This document shows, in pieces, positions 51,011-58,483 of a stretch of DNA of 64,000 bases (position 1 is its first letter; the number at the start of each line of letters is the position of its first letter). The position numbers were made by a program, and so were the translations under genes. Location of the stretch: assembly GCA_905221605.1 (NCBI GenBank), contig CAJNDS010000236.1, positions 643,501-707,500 on the forward strand, read 5' to 3'. Below the pieces are notes generated by a model. The model had not been told where the DNA came from. It made no database searches and saw only the letters and a program-made list of their open reading frames with translations. The DNA is from Symbiodinium natans. Taxonomy: Eukaryota; Sar; Dinophyceae; Suessiales; Symbiodiniaceae.

Positions 51011-51206
51011 GTTTAGGGTTTAGGGTGACCGAGCGCGGCCCTCAGTCCTGGCATGAAGCAGCTTCCAGGTTCAAAAGGGTTTTGGTTTAGGGTTTAGGGT
51101 TTAAGAGTAGGCCCTCATTCCCTTCATTTTTATGGTTTGGCTTCCCTTATCAGCCCCATTTAAACCAAAAGGGCACCCTTTTTATTCCTAGGTTCCTTTG
51201 GGTCTC

Positions 51207-51330
51207 GAGGTGTTCAGCCTAAATCCGTTGAGCCACCAGCAGTCAAAGAAGAACACAGGGGACCCCTTGCGCGCTCCAAGCCTCAGTGCCCTTCTGAAGA
51301 CAAGAATGGTGGCGGTCCTAGAAGAAATGT
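51207..51330 (+). CDS. Coding-like tail ending in a stop
   Basis: A Pro/Lys/Glu-rich frame (GVQPKSVEPPAVKEEHRGPL) continues to TGA near 51331. Possibly the last exon of the Ariadne gene. Weak. Confidence 0.3.
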
Positions 51331-51371
51331 CTGAAGGCTTTGGGGGGGGGGGGGCATGACTTAGCAGTCAA

Positions 51372-51446
51372 GTAGCCCCTAAATACCCTAAATACCCTAA
51401 ATACCCTAAATACCCTAAATACCCTAAGTACCCTAAGTACCCTAAG
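51372..51446. repeat. 9-bp variant array CCCTAAATA
   Basis: Six CCCTAAATA units followed by CCCTAAGTA units, a variant expansion of the telomere-type repeat. Confidence 0.95.
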
Positions 51447-51554
51447 AACCCAAAACCAAAAACCTAGACCCTCAACCCTGCTTAATCTTCTGAGACAGTC
51501 CATGCAGTGCGACTCTCAGTCAGCTAGGCGGGTGGCAACAAAAATGCCTCGGGA

Positions 51555-51636
51555 TTGGGTTTAGGGTTTAGGGTTTAGGGTTTAGGGTTTAGGGTTTAGG
51601 GTTTAGGGTTTAGGGTTTAGGGTTTAGGGTTTAGGG
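51555..51636. repeat. Longest perfect TTTAGGG array
   Basis: About eleven uninterrupted TTTAGGG units in the G-rich orientation. It is followed within 35 bp by C-rich CCCTAAA and CCCCAAA units (51668-51790), so the two orientations face each other. Confidence 0.97.
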
Positions 51637-51849
51637 GAACTATAAGCAGGACTTTGGAGGGCCCTAAGAGCCCTAAACCCAAAACCCCTAAACCCAAATC
51701 TAGCAACCCTAGTAGATAGAAACTCTAAACCCTAAACCCCAAACCCCAAACCCCAAACCCTAAACCCTGAACCCCTAACCCCTCAACCCTTCAACCTCCC
51801 GAAGCCCCGCTTTGGGGGCATCGGGGAGTCGGCGCCGGTGACGACGTGG

Positions 51850-51990
51850 CTCAGGTTTTTTAGGGTTTTTAGGGTCTTTTAGGGTTTTTCGGGTTTTGAG
51901 GGTGTTTTTAGGGTGTTTTTAGGTTTTTTTGGGTTTTTGTAGCGTTTTTTTAGGGTTTTTAGGGTTTTGGGGTTTTTGGGGTTGAGGGTT
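51850..51990. repeat. Degenerate TTTTTAGGG repeat
   Basis: Repeated TTTTTAGGGTTTTTAGGG-like units with varying T-run length. Confidence 0.85.
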
Positions 51991-52155
51991 CTGGTAGAAG
52001 CAGGGGTGGGAGTTTTGAAGAGTTCATGAAAGCGTAGCAGCTTCAGGGGTCATTTGTTGTCAGTTGTGGCAAGCACATACATTGCAAGCAAGTAAACCTA
52101 AACCCTAAACCCTAAAAAACAAACCCTAAACCCAACCAAGCCTAAACCCTAAACC

Positions 52156-52287
52156 ATGGGCGCAGGTAGCCATGCCACGAACTACACCAATGTGACGCAG
52201 AAATTTCTGCTTCAAATCCTGACGGACCTTGGATCTGAGACTGGCCTAGGGCAAAAGTGCTCTCAGAGCAGCTCAATTTGAGCTGCC
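52156..52287 (+). CDS. Possible first exon MGAGSHATNYTNVTQ
   Basis: ATG in good context (ACCATGGGC) follows CCCTAAACC repeats. The frame reads MGAGSHATNYTNVTQKFLLQ and ILTDLGSETGLGQK before a stop near 52290. MGAGSH would suit N-myristoylation (inference). It may start the gene whose later exons lie at 54.0-57.3 kb. Confidence 0.4.
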
Positions 52288-52338
52288 CGAATCTTGTAGT
52301 CTTGTTGGTGGATTCGTGCTGCTTCTGCCTACCTGAGT

Positions 52339-52656
52339 TTGCTAAAGAGGTCTTGGATGAAAAAGCTTAAGGCCCAAGTCCCATCACAGCAGTGCCACGT
52401 CTGCAGATCAACAGGTAAGCTGGAGTGGCAATGTACATTGCAACGCGACCCATACATTGCCTCGCGACCCCACTATCAGAGCCTGGCAAAGCATGCTGCT
52501 GCAAGCTTTCCAAGCAAAACATGGGTCACGTTTCACTTCCAATCTGTGAAGTCCGGGTGTGCGTCTAGCTGGCCTGTCCTAGCGGCTCCCCAACCGACGA
52601 CAGCCATCGAAGCCAGCCCATTGTTCGTCAGCGCCAGAACCTGGAGGTTGGTGAGC
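52339..52656 (+). CDS. Unassigned open frame, 106 codons
   Basis: One of the longer non-repetitive + frames, with Cys-His-Val-Cys and no recognised domain. It could be random. Nearby 52786-52815 has three near-repeats of GATGCCNTCAGATGCC. Confidence 0.25.
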
Positions 52657-53037
52657 TAGAAATCATGGCAATCTTTTCGCGACGCGACTTAGTGCAGAGA
52701 TGCAACCACGATGTCTGACTTTATGTGGTCAAAGCGTCACCGGGAAGAAAAATGGTTGCAGAGGCACTGCGTCATGAGCTGCTCAGATGCCCTTAGATGC
52801 CTTCAGATGCCCTCAGAGCAACGCATGTCTACATTCCTGGAGTCACGAAGGCCTCTCTTTTGGTCATTCCTTACGACTTAGCTCCAACATCCAAATATCA
52901 CCACATGCATCCTCCACAGACAAGCTCATCAAAGCAAGATGCTTCCAAGCCACCACCATTCATCGATAATTGGGCATGCAACTCTCGCCTTGGATGACAA
53001 AGCCAGACCTCCAAAGCCCGTCCTCAACCCTTTACAG

Positions 53038-53120
53038 AGATGCAGAGAGCGACAGAAACAGGCGGCCCGGCGCATTGCAACCTTCGACGAGGAGCCATCG
53101 AACGAGGGACCTTGTCGACT
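53038..53120 (+). CDS. Exon RERQKQAARRIATFDEEPSN
   Basis: CCTTTACAG acceptor; carries the same AARR-A-FDEE motif as exons of the 14-26 kb gene. Ends EGPCRL before a C run. Confidence 0.55.
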
Positions 53121-53159
53121 TTGAAAGACCGGAGCCCCCCCCCCCCCTCCCTCCACCAA

Positions 53160-53190
53160 CCCGAAACCCTAAACCCTACACCCTAAACCC
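53160..53190. repeat. CCCTAAA-type repeat
   Basis: C-rich units including CCCTACA. The following 53200-53680 holds an unassigned inverted-repeat-like stretch (GTCCGCAATAATGAAAAG, 53276) and no clear gene. Confidence 0.85.
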
Positions 53191-53684
53191 GTAATGTTGC
53201 ACCCGCAATATTCTAGGGGGCCGCTATTATGAAAAGTTTTCCGGCTATTCAGGATCTGGACCCTTTGTTTTGGGGGTCCGCAATAATGAAAAGATTTCGG
53301 GCCGGGCCTGTTTTTTAAAATGGTTTTTGAGTCAAGTTCCCAGATCCCAAACTAAGAAGAGAGCTCATTTCTCTGCCCCCCCCCCCCCCCCCCGACTGTT
53401 TGGGGTCTTTTTTTATTCAGGGTCGCGACTGTTGAGGGGGGGGGGCGTACATTATTAAAGCAGGTCCAAAATTAGACCCCCGCGGTGTGCGCGAGTGCTG
53501 GGCGGGTGGCAAAAAACCCGACACCCTAAACCTGAACCCTAAACCCCACTTTGTTCCAAGAAAATTCGGCCCCCGTTGTGCCTGAAATGCCCCGACAAGT
53601 CTCCAGTTTGTACAGAGTGGACCTGAGAGGAGCTTGCGAAGCAGAGGGCGGCTGGTGCCTGAGTACCTTCATAAGATGGGTTTA

Positions 53685-53730
53685 GGGCTGAGGGCTTAGG
53701 GTTTAGGGTTTAGGGTTTAGGGTTTAGGCG
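53685..53730. repeat. TTTAGGG array
   Basis: Six G-rich units. Confidence 0.95.
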
Positions 53731-54013
53731 GCTAGGGTTCCGGATCTTGGGCTGACTGAAGATTTCATAAGGTTCCAGTGTAGGTGACACGAGATCTTTG
53801 TGCGACTTCTTTAGGGGTGCAGCTGACGCTGACACTCACGTCCCTTCGCAAGAGCGACCTGAACCCCCAAACCTAATTTCTATAAACCCCAATAAACTCT
53901 ATAAGCCCTATAAACCCTGTGAACCCTATAACCCTATGAACCATATAAGCCCTAGAAACTTTATGGACCCTAATAAACCCATAGCCCTAAGCCGCAGCAG
54001 GCTTTTTTTGCAG

Positions 54014-54090
54014 AACTTTCCTTGGGACATAGTCAGCTTTTTTGAGAGTCCGAGGATTCCTAGGCTGCTGAAAACTGCTCTATGGCTACG
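54014..54090 (+). CDS. Exon NFPWDIVSFFESPRIPRLLK
   Basis: GCTTTTTTTGCAG acceptor, CG|GTATCT donor; ends TALWL. Phase 2 at the end, completed by the next exon (WLR|LLNF). Confidence 0.65.
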
Positions 54091-57000
54091 GTATCTCTAC
54101 CCTGAGCCCGGCATCCCTAAGCCCCAAACCCTGAACCGGTGGCACTGCGTGGAGCCGGTCAACAGCAGGGAGCGCCTGCAGAAGCCCTAAACCGGCAGGC
54201 AAACCCTAAACCCTACACCCTCAGAGAAATTCTAGGATCGAACCAAGTAAGTAGACTCCTGAATTTCACGGGCGCTGAGATCTTCCTCTGGGTATGCGCC
54301 AATGCGCGCTCGCAGCATGCGCGCTCGCAGCACGCGCGCTCGCAGCACGCGCGCTCGCAGCACCCGCGCACGGCAGTAGCGAAAAACGAGCCCTGAACCG
54401 AACCCGAAGCCCTAAACCCTAAACCCCAAACCCTAAACCCCAAACCCTAAACCCTAAACCCTGCGAACTTGAGCCCCACAAAGGCCATGCGCCGGCGCCG
54501 CACAGAGGCCTCCGGCCCCACGGTGCTGGGCCTGAAGCCAAGCATTTCAGGGCCGGTCAGGGTTTAGGGTTTAGGGTTTGGGGATTAGGGTTTATAAGGT
54601 TTATGGTTTAGGGTTTAGGGTTTAGGGCACCTTGCCTTCAGGAGAAGGGTCTAGCTGAGTTGCCAGGCGAGTTGTGCCCCATCAAGCTTCGTACTGGCTT
54701 CTGGGGTTGACGGCGTTTTCCCTTCTTGGCTGATTGTGGGGCCCTTGTGACCTTCTCGGACACATTCCGAGTCCGGTGCAGCGTTCGCAGCTATCAAAGT
54801 AGTTTGAGGGGACTTGGCTGCAACCGTGACGTGTACGGCCTTCTGCAATTCGCTGGACACTCTCCTCACGAGATTTCCGGAAAGATTGGGATCTGGAAGG
54901 CCTTGCCACCATCTTGAGCGATCTCTGGGGCTTCTGGTTGCCCTTCTGCATGGCTGCAAGCGCACGAGAGCACTTAAGTGGAAGACTGTACTCATCCAGT
55001 CTTCACACTGTGTACATCACCTTAACTTAGGTAAAGCAACCATAGCACTACGCACACAGAGTTCGGCCAGTTACCAGAACCCTAAACCCGAAATCCTAAG
55101 CCCCCCTTATTGAGGCCACGCCCTCCGGGACGGCGCTGCATTGCGTGGCCTCGCAGAAGCCACCGCGGAGCAGCGCACGGCTTGCGAGGCACTCCGCGGG
55201 CTGGATACTCGTATTGACCAACCACATGGCATTGGCCGCATACAGAGAGGAGGGTCAGGAGCCCTATGCCCCTCGAAACTTACTGGTAGCAAGAAAGAGA
55301 AAAAGGAGTACACGGCTAGATGGGTGCAGTGTATGTACAGTGTAGGTACAGAGTCAATACACACATGTAGATACGGTATGCCGGTTTTGTTAGCGTGTGT
55401 TTAAAATGGTCAGTGCCGGAGTTCAGTTGAACATCAACCAAAAGAGCCTGCAATGTTTTAGGCCTTCGGGACATCTGCTTCATTTTTAACCATTTGTACC
55501 CTGCGGCGGGGTTGTTCAGATCTCCCGGAACTTAGCCTTACAAGGCCGAGCATATACTGGCGACACCACCACTTGACAAGGACATTCGCAGGAACCGTAG
55601 TTGCTACATGTTACCCTAAACCCTAAACCCTAAACCCTAAAGCTCGTAGAACAAGCCTGTCTGAAGCACCTCGCGCTGCGAAGGCGGCCATCCAAGCGGC
55701 ACGTGAGGAGGGCGGCGCGGGCGCAGATGCATGGGAGGAGCCGTAGCTCTTAGAGCCAGCTGTCTTGAGTCTTCTTTGTCATAGCTGGGTAACATTTTGC
55801 ATGCTTAAGGGTACTTAAGTCCAATAAGGAACAAAAAGTAGAATTTTTGAATATTATCCCAACAATGATATGGACTAGTCTTGAGCTCAATAATTACATC
55901 GCTACACGCGAAGATATGGAGGCATTCATTCTTGACTGGAAGTTCTGCAAACCCACAGATCCAACGTCACATCACACGGACCTTGCGCTGGCTTCATCAA
56001 TAGCCAGTCCGACCTTGACAAACAACCAGGATGGGCTAGTAGAAAACCCTATAATCCCTTAAACGGACCTTTACAGGGTTCATTGTGGGGATTTTAAGGC
56101 CGAATAGCCCATCCTGGAAATTATGCCTGGTAGGGAACTGTTCCTGCACCACTGAGAGTCCACGCCCGCAAACTTCGACAACATATGTCGGTTGAGATAT
56201 GAGGTAGAGTTATTGGCAGTTCCTAAACTAGGGGTACTTTTGTTTTTTTTGTGGCGGGGGGTATCCGCTGATATCCGCCCTTGAGACGACCCTTCGTGCG
56301 CAGAGGACTTGGCAAAAGTATGGGGAAGGCTGCAGGAGGACGTAGCCGAGGCGTGGTGTGAGAAACATGTGAAGCACATGATGGAAGCAGTTCGCACAGC
56401 TTCTCTTGGGCGAAGTCTGTCCAAGTGTCGATGTGTAAGTCGTGAATCCTCACGTGCCCAAGAAGCCCCTGGAGGCCTGATCGTAGGTTGAGTTTAGGGT
56501 TAGGGTCTAGGGTTTAGGGTTTAGGGTTTAGGGTTTAGGGTTTAGGGTTTAGGGTTTAGGGTTTAGGGTTTAGGGTGGTTTTTGTTGTTTCAGAGGGGGA
56601 TCTGTGAATGAGCAACGCATGACAAGGATCGCTGGAGAGGTTGGCTTCCGATGTCCTCACCAGCATTCGCCAGCGCAGCACTCGTCGTCCGCATGTTTTT
56701 TTTTGTGAGGCTGCAAAAGAGGCAGAAGCCGATGCTGAGGAGGCATGTGGAGACGTGGCTGAGGCCGAGTCTCAGTCCTTCATGTTCTCTTCACTACTTG
56801 CATATGTATGTCGCTGAGATGTCCGGGGATTTGGGATGTGGCCGCCGAGAGTTGCTCGGGCTTTGGCTTTCGAATTGCGCACGTCCGCTGTTGGCTGCTA
56901 GCTTGCGAATGGATCATAGCTTCATGTGTGCTTAGTCCGTCTAGGGTGTCGGCTTTAGCTACAGGGTTCGAGGTGCAGCAAGACTGTTTTGATAGGATGC

Positions 57001-57337
57001 GGTTGTTGTATGGTATTTCGTGATGAGCATTCGAGCACTTCAAACGAACCTGCATCGCCTCCTGATCTTTACACGCCGAACTTCGCCTTTTCGAGCAAGT
57101 GCGGCACATCCCCAGTCCAGAAATGCAGACATCTCCAGAAGAGCCCTTCACCACTGAAGCCGTTTTCTGCTTCCGGGAGGGGAGGGGAGGACTTCTGCGC
57201 GAGAGGTCTCACAGCACTTGGCCTTCCGCGGCCTTGGAGCAGCTGCACGCCGAGCTGCGGCATTCGAGCGGAAGCTCCAGACGCTTCGGAGGGAAGGCCA
57301 CTGCAACAGGGGGCCCCAGAAGCCTTCGGCCTTCTGA
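54014..57337 (+). CDS. Gene with membrane-like and coiled-coil exons (span)
   Basis: In-phase chain: 54014-54090, 54255-54291, 54484-54561, 54642-54705, 55115-55205. Further exons are 55655-55742, 56304-56434, 56710-56763 and 57215-57337 with stop TGA. The N-terminal part (NFPWDIVSFFESPRIPRLLK, NFTGAEIFLW, RRRRTEASGP) is not recognised; the C-terminal part is an Ala/Glu/Arg coiled coil ending AARRAAAFERKLQTLRRE. AATAAA lies about 14 bp after the stop (57351), although dinoflagellates do not rely on it. Earlier exons (53038, perhaps 52156) may belong. Intron 54562-54641 is almost pure TTTAGGG. Confidence 0.6.
54255..54291 (+). CDS. Exon LLNFTGAEIFLW
   Basis: TAAGTAG acceptor, TGG|GTATGC donor. 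In phase with both neighbours. Confidence 0.6.
54304..54365. repeat. 15-bp tandem repeat GCGCGCTCGCAGCAC, four copies
   Basis: Four near-perfect copies begin 12 bp after a GTATGC donor. In one frame they encode ARSQH repeats, but homology and phase place them in the intron. Confidence 0.95.
54484..54561 (+). CDS. Exon AMRRRRTEASGPTVLGLKPS
   Basis: Twenty-six codons from CACAAAG to AGG|GTTTAGGG; ends ISGPVR. The donor is a telomere-type unit. Confidence 0.7.
54562..54641. repeat. 80-bp intron made of TTTAGGG repeats
   Basis: Begins GTTTAGGGTTTAGGG and ends CACCTTGCCTTCAG. Between them are TTTAGGG units and close variants. Flanking exons are in phase 0/0. The intron is thus nearly all telomere-type repeat plus a short 3' splice-site tail. 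Confidence 0.75.
54642..54705 (+). CDS. Exon EKGLAELPGELCPIKLRTGF
   Basis: TGCCTTCAG acceptor, G|GTTGAC donor, phase 1 at the end and completed at 55115. The overlapping minus frame (54651-54995) also looks coding-like but lacks phase support. Confidence 0.6.
55115..55205 (+). CDS. Coiled-coil exon GLAEATAEQRTACEALRGLD
   Basis: TATTGAG acceptor; begins HALRDGAALR. In phase with the previous exon. CCCTAAA units lie just upstream. Donor not fixed (GC possible). Confidence 0.6.
55613..55642. repeat. CCCTAAA array before an exon
   Basis: Four C-rich units. Confidence 0.95.
55655..55742 (+). CDS. Coiled-coil exon SEAPRAAKAAIQAAREEGGA
   Basis: Ends ADAWEE at a GT donor (CC|GTAGCT). The acceptor is one of several AG dinucleotides at 55649-55656. 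Confidence 0.6.
55847..56025 (+). CDS. Unassigned open frame before an introner-like element
   Basis: NNYIATREDMEAFILDWKFC and LALASSIASPTL look protein-like but lack clear splice sites. The family 2 element begins at 56026. Confidence 0.3.
56026..56117. mobile_element. Introner-like element, family 2, shortest copy
   Basis: CCAGGATGGGCTA and TAGCCCATCCTGG, 92 bp, single internal CCCTTAAACGG/GGGTTCATT block. Confidence 0.85.
56304..56434 (+). CDS. Coiled-coil exon with GTAAGT donor
   Basis: DLAKVWGRLQEDVAEAWCEK then HVKHMMEAVRTASLGRSLSK and CRC, consensus donor TGT|GTAAGT. One of the best single exons in the window. Confidence 0.7.
56490..56575. repeat. TTTAGGG array
   Basis: About eleven G-rich units, inside the intron 56435-56709. 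Confidence 0.97.
56710..56763 (+). CDS. Coiled-coil exon AAKEAEADAEEACGDVAE
   Basis: T-rich tract and TTGTGAG acceptor, GC donor GAG|GCCGAG, phase 0 at both ends. Confidence 0.6.
57215..57337 (+). CDS. Terminal coiled-coil exon with stop
   Basis: HLAFRGLGAAARRAAAFERK then LQTLRREGHCNRGPQKPSAF and TGA. Chosen over two other open frames because of the recurring AARRAAAF motif and phase with the exon before. Confidence 0.55.
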   Translation, partial: HLAFRGLGAAARRAAAFERKLQTLRREGHCNRGPQKPSAF

Positions 57338-57868
57338 AGGAGTTCTAAGGCAATAAATACTCTTTATAAAATAAAGGGAAGCATACTAGCAATAGAGTTT
57401 GTGGGATGCTAACACAATCTACTTATTGGTACAAGACCAGTCATATAATCGACAAACATAGATGAACTCCTACAAGCTTCGTTTTACAGTTGGCAGGGTT
57501 CAGGCGCCGGATTCGTTAGTTATGCAGAATTGAAGAGCAGCTCGGCGCACCCTTCATTTTGGGCCTTTGCTTGCTGCATGAGGCGCATGGGGGTCGGTAG
57601 ATGGCCGCCGTTCCACCTTCATATTGGTGCAACACATGTGTGTAGTTCTGCAGACTTATCCTTGGTGGTGTTTCTGTTCGTCCGCCAGCCCCAGGAGGGC
57701 TTCCATTGATCAATGCTGCACGGCTTGGGGGTGGTTTTGGGATTCTTCCTTCTTGGGCCATCGTTGCAACTTAGCGCATTTTCTGCATCGCCCGTCCGTC
57801 CTCAGCCGCAAAGGGCTTAAGGCCGCGGCACCGAACCTATCTACGGCGGGTGCCCAGTTCTAGGCGCC
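57338..57868. other. Intergenic region
   Basis: AT-richer spacer between a stop codon and the next signal-peptide ATG. No supported gene. A CTAG at 57859-57862 could be a spliced-leader acceptor for the next gene (inference). Confidence 0.45.
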
Positions 57869-58387
57869 ATGCTCAGCTGGCGCACGCTCTGCCTTTGCCT
57901 CCTGCTGGCGCTTGTGGGCGCGGCCTGGGCCGAACTGACCGACACGGAGGCTGCGAAGGGTTTCCACTCTAAGGGCATGACAACATGTTAAGCAAAACCA
58001 TATCTTGTGGGCCAACTTGGCCGGCTCCCACAGCTGGCCTAGCAATGTCAAGCGACGCTGAACAGCTAGAAGCCATCAGAACCATCCCTTCCAATTCTCA
58101 TGTTATGTCCCCGCCCCCGCTGAAGCTACACCCTACACCCTAAACCCTATATCAACCCTGTATAAACCCTACAGTATACAGTACACAAACCCTAAACCCT
58201 CAATTCAGCCTCCCACCACCTCCTCTTCTTTCAGGATGGCTGCCAGCTCGAGATACTGAAGCGCCCAGGCAAAGGCAAGGCTGCGAATGCCAAGAACAAG
58301 GGCAGGAGGAGGAAGAAATGGTTCGCAGCTTGGCTTGGTGTTTTTTTTTGGTCTCGGGCCTTCAAGAGGATGGGTTTTGACATCTAG
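57869..58387 (+). CDS. Small secreted Lys-rich protein, or alternative 5' exons of the next gene
   Basis: Exon 57869-57949: MLSWRTLCLCLLLALVGAAW then AELTDTE, a classic signal peptide with AWA cleavage, GC donor GAG|GCTGCG. Exon from 58235 (TTCTTTCAG): DGCQLEILKRPGKGKAANAK then NKGRRRKKW, in frame to TAG at 58385. The two exons are in phase 0 and would give 77 residues. The Lys-rich body resembles the stem of the next gene, so this may be a duplicated 5' end or alternative first exons. Confidence 0.5.
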
Positions 58388-58411
58388 CAGCTGTAGGGGA
58401 GTTTGGGCAGA

Positions 58412-58483
58412 ATGCGACGCTTTCCCGGAAACTGCAGCGTGATCGCTCTTACCGTCATCCTTGGAAGCATTGCCGCGACGGGG
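58412..58483 (+). CDS. Glycosyltransferase exon 1, membrane anchor
   Basis: ATG two bases after GGGCAG, a plausible spliced-leader acceptor. MRRFPGNCSVIALTVILGSI then AATG. Donor GGG|GTTTAGGG. Confidence 0.55.

Noticed and set aside
54651-54995. Minus-strand 114-codon frame as a gene
   Set aside because: The + strand gives an in-phase exon here (54642-54705) with good splice sites that links to both neighbours; the minus frame has no such support.
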